Source of the DNA: Burkholderiaceae bacterium | Lineage (GTDB): Bacteria > Pseudomonadota > Gammaproteobacteria > Burkholderiales > Burkholderiaceae | Length of the DNA stretch: 39,038 nucleotides | NCBI GenBank assembly: GCA_021166835.1 | Contig: JAJPEN010000042.1 | Span: 1-39,038 of the forward strand | Reading direction: 5' to 3' | Part shown: positions 27,525-35,492 of the stretch, piece by piece | Layout: each line of letters begins with the position of its first letter | How positions within the stretch are numbered: position 1 is the stretch's first letter | Notes under the pieces: model-generated | Seen by the model: only the letters and a program-made list of their open reading frames with translations | Databases searched by the model: none | Told to the model about the DNA's origin: nothing | Position numbers and translations under genes: made by a program

Positions 27525-29035
27525 CGGAAGATCCACGTTTCGGACAACGCTTCCTGGCCCCGCACGAACCTCGCGTGCAGGTCGACCGCCGTTGCCTTCT
27601 CCGGGTCGAGGAAGAAACTCAGGCGCCAGCCTCCGGTGTGCGGATTCGGCTGCGTCACGACGTGCAGGATCTTGCCGGCGCTCGCGCCAACGTCGCCGCG
27701 CACTTCGGCGTCGGGCGGCAGTTTCTTCAGCGCCTCTCCCACCGCTTCGAGCACGAACAATCGGCGACCGTCGTGGCCGGCGCCCTGCCGGGTGCGCGCG
27801 AAGGTCGCGCGGTCATCGACGTTCGGATCGCGGTTGGTCCAATGCAGGCGGTACGTGTAGATGTACTCGCGCTTCGCCTGGAACGGCTCCTTCGGATGCC
27901 AGAACACGACGATGTTGTCGTTGTATTCGTTATGTGCCGGGATCTCGTACAGCTGCACTTCGCCTTCGCCCCAGTCGCCGATCGGCTCGACCCAGGCGTT
28001 CGGCCGCTGCTCGTAGCGCGCCTCGAGGTCCTGGTAGACGCGGAAGTCGCGATTGCGCTGCACCAGCCCGAAGCCGCGCACGTTCGCGTCGGCGAAGCCG
28101 CTCACCTGCAGGTCGCGCGGGTTCGACAACGGACGCCACAGCCGCTCGCCGCTTCCCGTGTGGATGGCCAGGCCGCTCGAATCGTGAACGGCAGGACGGA
28201 AGTCGTCGATGCCTGCGCGGTCCTGCGCATCGAAGAAGAACATGCTGGTCAGGGTGCCGAGCCCGGCCTGGTCGATCTTCGCGCGCGGATAGAGCGCGAC
28301 CTCGGTGTCCATCACCGTCTCGTCGCCCGGACGAATGGTGAATCGATAGGCGGCAGCGGTGCTCGCGCTGTCGAGCAGCGCGTAGACGACGATCGATCTC
28401 GCCTGCGCGGAAGGGCGCTCGATCCAGAACGAGCGGAACGCCGGGAACTCCTCGCCTTTCGAGTTGCCGGTGCCGATCGACAGGCCGCGCGCGGACAGCC
28501 CGAACACCTGGCCCTTGGCTACGGCGCGGAAATAGCTCGCGCCGAGGAAGACGGCGACCTCGTCGTAGTAGTCGGGGCGATTGATCTTCGCGTGCAGCCG
28601 GAAGCCGGCGTAGCCGAGATCCGCATCCGGTTTCGGCGGCGGCGTTTCGCCGAAGCTGAACTGGCTCGGCGAATAGCGCACCGGCCGCGCCCGGCCCTGG
28701 TCCACCTCGTATATCGCGACGCGATCGGTAAAAATGAAACCACGGTGGAAGAACTGGACCTGGAAAGGCAGGTCCGCCTCGCGCCAAAGCGCGTTCTGCG
28801 GGCGGAACCGGATCGCGCGATACGCGTCGTAGCTGAGCTTCTTCAGCTCGTCGGGCAGCGGATCGTTCGGCGCCTTGTACGGCGACTGCGACAGCTGCCG
28901 CGCGAGCTGGCGGACGGTCGAGCCGTCGAAGGGAGTGCCTTCGTCGGTTTCCGGTCGCTTCTCGGCCGCCCACGCGCCGAGGCCGGCCCATGCGGCCAGG
29001 CCGATCGACCCGACAAGGAATTCCCGCCGCTGCAA
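27509..29035 (-). CDS. Periplasmic glucan biosynthesis protein, OpgD/OpgG family, Tat-exported
   Basis: Members of this family shape or process osmoregulated periplasmic glucans. The 508-residue product has a twin-arginine signal (MQRREFLVGSIGLAAWAGLGAWA), the form seen in E. coli OpgD rather than the Sec signal of OpgG. Family segments include LPDELKKLSYDAYRAIRF, WREADLPFQVQFFHRGF, DDFRPAVHDSSGLAIHTGSGERLWRPL, GFGLVQRNRDFRVYQDLEARYEQRPNAW and EYNDNIVVFWHP. The start is a TTG at 29035, chosen because AGGAGG lies five bases upstream and the TTG gives an intact Tat signal. Position before opgH is that of opgG, so its activity (D or G) cannot be settled by reading. Confidence 0.9.
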   Translation of the reverse strand: MQRREFLVGSIGLAAWAGLGAWAAEKRPETDEGTPFDGSTVRQLARQLSQSPYKAPNDPLPDELKKLSYDAYRAIRFRPQNALWREADLPFQVQFFHRGFIFTDRVAIYEVDQGRARPVRYSPSQFSFGETPPPKPDADLGYAGFRLHAKINRPDYYDEVAVFLGASYFRAVAKGQVFGLSARGLSIGTGNSKGEEFPAFRSFWIERPSAQARSIVVYALLDSASTAAAYRFTIRPGDETVMDTEVALYPRAKIDQAGLGTLTSMFFFDAQDRAGIDDFRPAVHDSSGLAIHTGSGERLWRPLSNPRDLQVSGFADANVRGFGLVQRNRDFRVYQDLEARYEQRPNAWVEPIGDWGEGEVQLYEIPAHNEYNDNIVVFWHPKEPFQAKREYIYTYRLHWTNRDPNVDDRATFARTRQGAGHDGRRLFVLEAVGEALKKLPPDAEVRGDVGASAGKILHVVTQPNPHTGGWRLSFFLDPEKATAVDLHARFVRGQEALSETWIFRWTPP

Positions 29036-29040
29036 TCCCT

Positions 29041-29046
29041 CCTCCT
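29041..29046 (-). promoter_or_regulatory. Strong ribosome binding site deciding the TTG start of the OpgD/G gene
   Basis: AGGAGG is followed by AGGGA and then TTG on the minus strand. A nearby ATG just upstream of the AGGAGG is in a different frame. The consensus SD at a spacing of five compensates for the weak start codon. Confidence 0.7.
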
Positions 29047-29134
29047 CGCATCGCTGGTGCGCCTGCCGCGACGATTCGCAAGGGCCTCGGCGCGGGAGCG
29101 GACGCGCGCGTGACCTGCTCCCCGGCCGGCGCCC

Positions 29135-30163
29135 TCATGCCGAGGCATTTGGCGTGCCGGGGGTCGCCGCAGGAGGCGAGGGTCGCGGATCCCCGTTGCG
29201 CTGCCTGCGGAACTGGGCCGGAGTCAGGCCCGTCCAGCGGCGGAACGCCTTGGCGAAGGCGCTCTCGTCCGAGAAGCCGAGATCGTCGGCGATGTCGGGC
29301 AGCACGCTCGTGCCGCGCAATCGCTCGACGGCGACGCCGTGCAGCGCGGCGTCGCGCAGGAGCTTGAACGAGGCGCCTTCCTGGGCCAGGCGCCGGTTCA
29401 GGTGCCGGCCGCTGATCGCGAGCATCGCCGCAACGCGGTCTTTGCCCCAGCGCGGATTCGCGCGGATCAGGCGCTGCACCTCGGCGCTCAGGCTGTGCTG
29501 GCCGAGTTCGGCCAGCATCCGGTTCGTCAACTGGCGCAGATGCTCACGCAGCGGCGCGTTGGCCTGGATCAGCGGCAGCTCGAGCTGGTCGGCGCCGAAG
29601 ATGAGCGCATTTTCGGTCGCGCCAAAACTCGCAGGGATGCCCAGCAGTGCCCGGTACTCGGTGGTCGCGGCGAGCGGTTGGTGGGCGAAGCGCACCGCGA
29701 TCGGACGGAACGCCTCGCCGCTCGCCCACAGGCTCAGCCGCAGCAGACCCGCCAGCACCGCCTCGACCCGTTCGGCCCGTCGAAGCGCGAGATGCGGCCG
29801 GTAGCAGATGGTCGCGAGATCCGCGTCGCGCTCGAGCAGGAAGTCGCCCCCTTCGCCGACGATCGGCGCCACCTGGACGAGTTGTTCGAGCGCCTCGCCC
29901 AGCGTGTCGCAGGTGGCGAGCAGGAGTCCGGCGCTGTCGAGGTGCCCGGCCTGCAGCTCGAGGCCGAGTCGCAGTCCCGCCAGTCGGTCGCCGCTGCCGC
30001 GGCAATAGGCGTCCCACAGCCGATCGAGGAGCGCGAGCGGAAGACGCTCGCTGTCTTCGACGGCCTTGCGCAATTCGACGGGGATCCCGATCTTCCGCCG
30101 GTCGGCGCCCTGCAGCAGCGCGCGCGCATAGAGCCGGTTGACGCTGAAGAGACCGACCTTCAT
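29135..30163 (-). CDS. AraC-family transcriptional regulator
   Basis: This 342-residue regulator has an N-terminal ligand-sensing region of the Arabinose_bd type found in OruR-like regulators (about 20-210: AGLLLATCDTLGEALEQLVQVAP, YRPHLALRRAERVEAVLAGLLRL) and a C-terminal AraC DNA-binding domain (about 230-325). The second helix-turn-helix is visible as DIADDLGFSDESAFAKAFRRWTGLTPAQFRR. It is transcribed divergently from the ThDP enzyme gene across 123 bases, so that gene is the likely target. The opgD/G gene begins 99 bases downstream on the same strand but has its own strong SD. The inducer is unknown. Confidence 0.9.
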   Translation of the reverse strand: MKVGLFSVNRLYARALLQGADRRKIGIPVELRKAVEDSERLPLALLDRLWDAYCRGSGDRLAGLRLGLELQAGHLDSAGLLLATCDTLGEALEQLVQVAPIVGEGGDFLLERDADLATICYRPHLALRRAERVEAVLAGLLRLSLWASGEAFRPIAVRFAHQPLAATTEYRALLGIPASFGATENALIFGADQLELPLIQANAPLREHLRQLTNRMLAELGQHSLSAEVQRLIRANPRWGKDRVAAMLAISGRHLNRRLAQEGASFKLLRDAALHGVAVERLRGTSVLPDIADDLGFSDESAFAKAFRRWTGLTPAQFRRQRNGDPRPSPPAATPGTPNASA

Positions 30164-30286
30164 GGCCCGAATCGTCGCCTGTGCGTCCTGTTCGAAACGT
30201 TACGGACCGCGCCGCGATCAATAAGCTGTCCGCGCCCCGCAGCATATCGGTGCGGCGGGGCGATGGCGAGGCCACGGAGGACCGGC

Positions 30287-32035
30287 ATGGCGAAGACGAG
30301 CGGCGGCGAACATCTCGCCCGGATGCTGCAGAACGAAGGTGTAGAGCGCGTGTTCGGCATCATCGACGGAACCTACTTCGGCTTCTACTCCGCGCTTCAC
30401 CGGCTCGGCATCGAGATCGTCACGCCCCGTCACGAGACGAGCGCGGCGCATATGGCGGGCGCTTACGCGAGGCTCACCGGGCGGCTCGGCGTATGCATGG
30501 CGAGCAACGGCCCGGGCGTCGCCAACCTGCTGCCCGGCCTCGTCGTCGAGCAGGCCGAAGGCAATCGGGTGCTGGCGATCACCAGCGCGCGGCGGCCGGC
30601 GATCATGTATCCCGATCGCGGCGGCGCGTATCAGTGCTTCGACCAGGCCGGCGTCATCGGCCGCATCGCGAAGTGGAGCGCGGCGGCGCCCACCTTCGAG
30701 CGCATTCCGGAATTGATGCGCAAGGCGCTGCGCGCCTGCTGGGACGGGCGGCCCGGCGTCGTGCATCTCGACGTGCCCGAGACGCTGATGAACGGCAGCT
30801 TCGAGGCGCCGCCCTTGTGGCAGCGCCAGCAGTATCGCGGCGGTGCGCCGCTGCCGCCGCCGGCCGAACAGGTCGATCTTGCCGCGCAGTGGCTGCTCGC
30901 CGCCGCGGCGCCGATGATCCACGCCGGCAGCGGCGTCGTCCACGCTGGCGCCTTCGCCGAACTCGAGCGCGTCGCGACGCTGCTGCACGCGCCGGTGACG
31001 ACGAGCTGGGCGGCGCGCGGCGCGCTGGCCGAGACCTCGGCGCTGGCGATCCCGATGCCGCACGTCAAGCTCAACCACAAGGTGCGCAACGAGGCCGACG
31101 CGGTGCTGATCCTCGGTTCGCGGGTCGGCGAGACAGACTGGTGGGGCAAGCCGCCGTACTGGCGCGATCCGGCGCAGCAGCGCACGGTGCAGGTCGACAT
31201 CGACGCCGCGATGCTGGGGCTGAACAAGCCCGCCGACCTGCCGGTGCAGGCCGACGCGAAGCTCTTCCTCGCCGCGCTTGCCGAACGGCTGGAAGGCGCA
31301 CGAATGGCGACGATCGAGGAGCGCAGGCGCCGCGTCGACGGCTACGGCAGGATCCGCGCACAGGACCGTGCCGGCTGGGACAAGGCGCTGTCGGACACGG
31401 CCGAGCCGATGAACCCGGCCCACATCGGCGTGATCTGCGACGAGCTGTTCCCGCCCGAGAGCGTGCTGGTGGCCGACGGCGGCAATGCGGCGGTGTGGGC
31501 GATGTTCTATCACCGTGCGCGCGTGCCGAATCGCATCCTGTCGACGTTCCGCTTCGGCATGCTGGGCGCCGGAATGGCGCAGGCACTCGGCGCGGCCGTC
31601 GCGCTTCCGCAGTCGCCGGTGTGCTGCATCATCGGCGACGGCGCCTTCGGCTTTCATCCGCAGGAGGTCGAGACCGCCGTTCGCAACCGCCTGCGCGTGA
31701 TCTGGATCGTGCTGTGCGACCGGCAATGGGGCATGGTCAAGATGAACCAGCAGTTCATGCTGCGGCCGTTCAAGACGATGCTCTTCAGGAAGCTGGACGA
31801 GCACGAGACGATCAAGGCCGATCTCGGCGAGATCCGCTTCGACCTGCTGGCGCAGTCGATGGGGGCGTTCGGCGAGCGCGTGTCGTCCGCGGCGCAGTTG
31901 CGCAGCGCCGTGCAGCGCGCCCTCGAGCACGGCGGCGCGGGCGTGATCCACGTGGACGTCGACCCGGTCAAGCACATGTGGGCGCCGGGCCTCATCCACT
32001 TCAAGAAGATGCACGAGGAGCCCGCCGGCTCCTGA
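30287..32035 (+). CDS. ThDP-dependent enzyme of the acetolactate synthase family
   Basis: The 582-residue product has the three-domain layout of ThDP decarboxylases and synthases. The N-terminal Pyr domain has the cofactor-activating glutamate E50 (PRHETSAAHMAGAYARLTG) and SNGPGVANLLPGLVVE. The central domain has AAPMIHAGSGVV and DAVLILGSRVGE. The C-terminal PP domain has the GDG motif GDGAFGFHPQEVETAVRN around 445-460. It is related to IlvB, but no small subunit, ilvC or other branched-chain genes are nearby, so a different 2-oxo acid or acyloin reaction is likely. The ATG at 30287 has GGAGG six bases upstream. It converges on the SDR gene with 12 bases between. Confidence 0.85.
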   Translation: MAKTSGGEHLARMLQNEGVERVFGIIDGTYFGFYSALHRLGIEIVTPRHETSAAHMAGAYARLTGRLGVCMASNGPGVANLLPGLVVEQAEGNRVLAITSARRPAIMYPDRGGAYQCFDQAGVIGRIAKWSAAAPTFERIPELMRKALRACWDGRPGVVHLDVPETLMNGSFEAPPLWQRQQYRGGAPLPPPAEQVDLAAQWLLAAAAPMIHAGSGVVHAGAFAELERVATLLHAPVTTSWAARGALAETSALAIPMPHVKLNHKVRNEADAVLILGSRVGETDWWGKPPYWRDPAQQRTVQVDIDAAMLGLNKPADLPVQADAKLFLAALAERLEGARMATIEERRRRVDGYGRIRAQDRAGWDKALSDTAEPMNPAHIGVICDELFPPESVLVADGGNAAVWAMFYHRARVPNRILSTFRFGMLGAGMAQALGAAVALPQSPVCCIIGDGAFGFHPQEVETAVRNRLRVIWIVLCDRQWGMVKMNQQFMLRPFKTMLFRKLDEHETIKADLGEIRFDLLAQSMGAFGERVSSAAQLRSAVQRALEHGGAGVIHVDVDPVKHMWAPGLIHFKKMHEEPAGS

Positions 32036-32047
32036 TCCGCGCTTCGG

Positions 32048-32836
32048 TCACTGCTCGAGTTCGACCGCGAACTTCCTCGTCATCAGGCGCTGGTAGAGAT
32101 CGGGCAGCAGCCGCCAGAGCAGGCTGGCCGCCACGCTCGCCGCATCCGAGTGCACGCGTTTCCGCCGCCGCTGCAGCGCGACGACGATCCGCTCGGCCAT
32201 CCAGTCGGCGCTGCGCGTCCTGCCGATCGTCGAGCGGGCATGTCGCGCCGGCCTGCCGTCGTGGCCGAGCGCGTTGCGTTCGATCGGCGTGTCGAGGAAG
32301 CTCGGATACGCCATCAGCACGTGCACGCCGTGGCGCTGCTCCTCGCAGCGCAGCACCTCGAAGGACTGCGCCAGCGCGCTCTTGGCGCCGCAATAGGCGG
32401 CCCTGCCCAGCACCGGCATCCACCCTGCCATCGAGCCGATGGCGACGATCGAACCGCGCTGCGCGCGCAACTGCGGCAATGCGGCGAGCGCGAGTTCCAG
32501 CGGCGCCTGCCAGTCGACTTCCATCACCCGCCGCAGCACGGCCGGATCGGTTTTCGCGACCAGCGAGCGATGGGTGATGCCGGCGTTGTTCACCAGCACG
32601 CCGACGCCGCCGAAGCGTTCTTCGGCGTGCCGAAGCAGCGCCCGCTGGTGCGCCGGGTCGGCGATGTCGCCGTGCAGCCACGAGACGCGGTCGCCGTCGC
32701 CCAGTTCGCGGGCCGTCGCCTGCACGAGATCGGCGTCGAGGTCGGCGAGCAGCAGCGGGTACCCATGCCGGTGGAAGGCACGCGCCAGCGCCCCGCCCAG
32801 GCCTCCGCCGGCGCCGGTGATCAGCACGCAGTTCAC
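32048..32836 (-). CDS. Short-chain dehydrogenase/reductase
   Basis: This 262-residue NAD(P)-dependent oxidoreductase has the nucleotide motif TGAGGGLG (7-14), NNAG (83-86) and the catalytic residues S135, Y148 and K152 (GSMAGWMPVLGRAAYCGAK). The C-terminal extension (RRRKRVHSDAASVAASLLWRLLPDLYQRLM) resembles that of SDRs acting on lipid-like or hydrophobic substrates. The GTG at 32836 overlaps the epimerase stop by GTGA, so the two are co-translated. The substrate is unknown. Confidence 0.88.
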   Translation of the reverse strand: MNCVLITGAGGGLGGALARAFHRHGYPLLLADLDADLVQATARELGDGDRVSWLHGDIADPAHQRALLRHAEERFGGVGVLVNNAGITHRSLVAKTDPAVLRRVMEVDWQAPLELALAALPQLRAQRGSIVAIGSMAGWMPVLGRAAYCGAKSALAQSFEVLRCEEQRHGVHVLMAYPSFLDTPIERNALGHDGRPARHARSTIGRTRSADWMAERIVVALQRRRKRVHSDAASVAASLLWRLLPDLYQRLMTRKFAVELEQ

Positions 32837-33789
32837 AGCGCGCCTCTTGCGCGAGCGTGCTCGACGTAAAAGCGGAAGGTCTCTTCGGAGGTTTTGCGCG
32901 GCCGGTAGCCGAACTCCTCCTTCAGTCGTCGATTCGAGAGCACCGGCCGGTAGCGCAGGAAATCGACCTGCTCCGGCCCGTAGCGGCCGATGCCGAAGCG
33001 CCGGCCGAGCCGGAGCGCGGCGCGGACGAGGCTGGCCGGCAGCGCGCACACTGGCTTGCCGAGGATGGCGGCGATTTCGCGCACGGTCAACGCGCCGTCG
33101 CCGGCGAGGTTGTAGATGCCGGCGAGGTCGCCGCGCAGCCCGTGCTCGATGGCGCCGACGACGTCCTCGTCCCAGGCGAAGACGAAAGGGGAATCGGAGC
33201 CGCGGATCGCGATCATCCGCTTCGCACGGAACAGCGCGGTGATCAGGTTGTCGGTGGCAGCACCGAGGATCGTGCCCGGGCGCAGGATCAACTGGCGAAG
33301 CCGGGGATGGCGCTGCCTGTATTCGGCGAGCAGTTCCTCGATCTGCCGCTTGTGGTCGGAATAGGCGAACTCGGGGTTGCCGCGCAGCGGCTGGTCCTCG
33401 TCGATCCACGCGGGATTGTCGGCGTGGTAGCCATACGCCGCGCCGGAACTGGTGACGGTGACGTGACCGACGCCGGCGTCGAGGCAGCAGCGAAGCACGT
33501 TGCGCGTGCCGTTGACGTCGATGTCGAATTCCCGTGCGCGGTCCCGTCCGGCGTCGAGCACCGAAGCCAGGTGCACGACGTGGTCGATGCGTTCGGCGCG
33601 CAGGAGGTCGGCGAGCGCCGGATCGCGCACGTCCAGGCGCGACAACGCGAAGGGCAGTTCCGCGCGATCGCGGATGTCGGTGCCGACGACGTGGTGCCCG
33701 GCGGCGAGACGGCCGCCGAGAAGGCTGCCGACGTAGCCGGCCGCGCCGGTGACGAGCACGCGCCTGCACATCGTGGAAGGCATCGGCAT
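32833..33789 (-). CDS. NAD-dependent epimerase/dehydratase family protein
   Basis: This 318-residue extended SDR has the motif TGAAGYVG (14-21), the segment DIDVNGTRNVLRCCLDAGV, and the catalytic S114/S115 with Y143 and K147 (FAYSDHKRQIE). The late segment VREIAAILGKPV...RYGPEQVDFLRYRPVLSNRRLKEEFGYRPRKTSEETFRFYVEH is typical of sugar-nucleotide epimerases and hydroxysteroid-type dehydrogenases. The start is uncertain: in-frame ATGs lie at 33789, 33783 and 33771, none with a clear SD. It is 22 bases downstream of the BASS transporter stop and coupled to the SDR. Confidence 0.85.
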   Translation of the reverse strand: MPMPSTMCRRVLVTGAAGYVGSLLGGRLAAGHHVVGTDIRDRAELPFALSRLDVRDPALADLLRAERIDHVVHLASVLDAGRDRAREFDIDVNGTRNVLRCCLDAGVGHVTVTSSGAAYGYHADNPAWIDEDQPLRGNPEFAYSDHKRQIEELLAEYRQRHPRLRQLILRPGTILGAATDNLITALFRAKRMIAIRGSDSPFVFAWDEDVVGAIEHGLRGDLAGIYNLAGDGALTVREIAAILGKPVCALPASLVRAALRLGRRFGIGRYGPEQVDFLRYRPVLSNRRLKEEFGYRPRKTSEETFRFYVEHARARGAL

Positions 33790-33811
33790 CGAGAGAAGCG
33801 GCAGCGCTTCG

Positions 33812-34741
33812 TCAGCTCAACGCGGTTCCCTGCGCCGTGTCCCCGGCATCCCGGATCGGAATGCGCGCCCAGATGTTCGCCAGCGTGAGCCCCGACACCA
33901 GGTGCCAGACGCCCCAGAAGGCCGTGATGAGCATCATCGCGCCCGCCGACGGCATGAAGGTGAACAGGATGACCAGGCCCAGACCGGAGTTCTGGATGCC
34001 CACCTCCAGCGTGACGGCGCGGCGGTCGGCCGTGGGCAATCGCATCGCGCGGCCCATGGCGGCGCCCAACGCCAGCGCCATCGTGTTGTGCGCGACCACC
34101 AGCCAGAAGAAGGTGTCGAAGCGTTCGACGAAGAGGTCGAAGTTGTTGCCGAAGGCGATCGCCACGAAGGCCAGGAACACGATCAGCGCAACGACGCGAA
34201 GCGGCGGTTCGACACGGGCGGCGAGCTTCGGAAAGAGGCGCCCCACCCACATGCCGAGCAGGATCGGAAGCGCCAGCACGAGCAGCACCAGCAGCAGGAT
34301 GTTGCCGGAATCGACCGAGATGCTGGTCAGCAGGCTGCGCGTATGGGGGTTGAGCCAGCCGTAGAACGCGAAATTGAACGGCGTGAGAAACGTTGCCGCC
34401 AGGCTCGAGACGGCGGTCATGCTGACCGAGACCGGAACGTTTCCGCGTGCCAGCCAGGTCATGATGTTGGAGAAGGCGCCCCCGGGGCAGGCGGCAACGA
34501 GGATCATGCCGAGCGCGAGCGGCGGATCGATGCGCAGGATCCAGGTGGCGAGGCAGGTTGCCGCCGGAAGCAGGACGAACTGCGCGAACAGCCCCGCGAA
34601 GGGCGCCCGCGGCGACACCAGCACGCGCCTGAAGTCCGCAGGTCTGAGCGAGAGGGAAACGCCGAACATCATCAGCGCGAGGATGGCGTTGAGCAGCACC
34701 AGGCTCGCGGGATCGAAGTGGATCGAAACGGGGTCGTTCAT
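33812..34741 (-). CDS. BASS-family (bile acid:sodium symporter) transporter
   Basis: This is a 309-residue inner-membrane protein with about nine or ten hydrophobic segments. The two family signatures are present: ACPGGAFSNIMTWLARGN (about 84-101) and LEVGIQNSGLGLVILFTF (about 247-264). BASS proteins move bile acids, pyruvate, pantothenate or other organic anions with sodium. The neighbouring ThDP enzyme could suggest a 2-oxo acid, but this is only inference from location. It starts 127 bases after the stop of the exported protein gene and runs into the epimerase/SDR pair, so the three may form one unit. Confidence 0.9.
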   Translation of the reverse strand: MNDPVSIHFDPASLVLLNAILALMMFGVSLSLRPADFRRVLVSPRAPFAGLFAQFVLLPAATCLATWILRIDPPLALGMILVAACPGGAFSNIMTWLARGNVPVSVSMTAVSSLAATFLTPFNFAFYGWLNPHTRSLLTSISVDSGNILLLVLLVLALPILLGMWVGRLFPKLAARVEPPLRVVALIVFLAFVAIAFGNNFDLFVERFDTFFWLVVAHNTMALALGAAMGRAMRLPTADRRAVTLEVGIQNSGLGLVILFTFMPSAGAMMLITAFWGVWHLVSGLTLANIWARIPIRDAGDTAQGTALS

Positions 34742-34846
34742 GGGCAGGTCCGGCGGCGATCCGCGCTGGCTCGCGCACTTGCAGCGTAGAGGAGAAGCCG
34801 CCGCCGGAAACGGAACAAACGAGACTTTCGACCGTCAATTCGGGAC

Positions 34847-34868
34847 GCGAATCACGATCGCGATTCGC
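34847..34868 (-). terminator. Hairpin just downstream of the exported-protein gene
   Basis: An inverted repeat GCGAATC-N8-GATTCGC abuts the stop codon at 34869-34871. No U-run follows on the minus strand. It may mark the end of the trmB/exported-protein transcript. A TTGACG further downstream (minus strand, near 34836) could be a -35 element for the transporter, but its -10 is poor. Confidence 0.4.
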
Positions 34869-35486
34869 TCAATGCAGCGATGCGAGCCCGACGTCCTTCA
34901 TCCCCAGCGCCTGCGCAACGTCGTACATCGCCTGATTGAGGATCCGGTGGACGTTCTGGTCGGCGTCACGACCCGATTTCGCTTCGATGTCCGCCATCAC
35001 GGTGTTGTGGATCGGGTGCGAGAGCGCCTTGTCGAAGAGGTGGCCGGACCAGAAGGTTCCGTCCACCGTCCCGGCCTGCACCAGCGTCTTCGCCAGCGCC
35101 GTGCCTTTCAGGTCGGGCGGCGCCGACGGAAGCGTCACGCCGGCTTCGGTGGCGCGCTGCCGTCCGTCCTTGACGGCATAGGTCATGCCGTCGAGGAAGG
35201 CCTTCGTGTCCTTCTCGCCGTACTGCTTGTTCAGCTTCGCCACCTCGGCGTTCACGGTCTTCTCGCCGAGCATCGAGACGAGCGCTTTCGGGAACGTGAA
35301 GTTCTCGGGGCCGCCGCCCGCTTTCACCAGCGCCGCGGTGGCTCCGAGCGCCGGCGGGCCGTCGTATACCGGGCCGCCGAACCAGTTCATCGCTTCCGCG
35401 GCCATCGAGCCCGAGGCGTACAGTGCGCCGCCCAGCAGCAGCACGAGGCCTGCGACAAAGGTCGAGAGGATTTTCGTACGGGACAT
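34869..35486 (-). CDS. Exported protein of unknown function coupled to a TrmB regulator
   Basis: The 205-residue product has an N-terminal hydrophobic signal (about 1-29, MSRTKILSTFVAGLVLLLGGA) and a helical, His-rich mature part. Segments include FPKALVSMLGEKTVNAEVAKLNKQYGEKDTKAF, a run LFDKALSHPIHNTVMADIE and a C-terminal NQAMYDVAQALGMKDVGLASLH. I do not recognise a family with confidence. The three spaced histidines at 155-200 (SHPIH, NVHR, SLH) could bind a metal or cofactor, but no standard motif is present. The ATG at 35486 has GAAGGAG nine bases upstream, located inside the end of the trmB-type gene. The six-base spacing indicates a two-gene operon. Confidence 0.75.
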   Translation of the reverse strand: MSRTKILSTFVAGLVLLLGGALYASGSMAAEAMNWFGGPVYDGPPALGATAALVKAGGGPENFTFPKALVSMLGEKTVNAEVAKLNKQYGEKDTKAFLDGMTYAVKDGRQRATEAGVTLPSAPPDLKGTALAKTLVQAGTVDGTFWSGHLFDKALSHPIHNTVMADIEAKSGRDADQNVHRILNQAMYDVAQALGMKDVGLASLH

Positions 35487-35492
35487 GGTTGA

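Noticed and set aside
30287..32035. Biosynthetic acetolactate synthase (ilvB)
   Set aside because: No small subunit or branched-chain genes adjoin it, and it is divergent from an AraC regulator, which favours a specialised catabolic ThDP enzyme.
34869..35486. Truncated haemoglobin
   Set aside because: The helical, His-containing sequence suggested it briefly, but the globin glycine motifs and the expected distal and proximal positions are not visible, and there is an N-terminal export signal.
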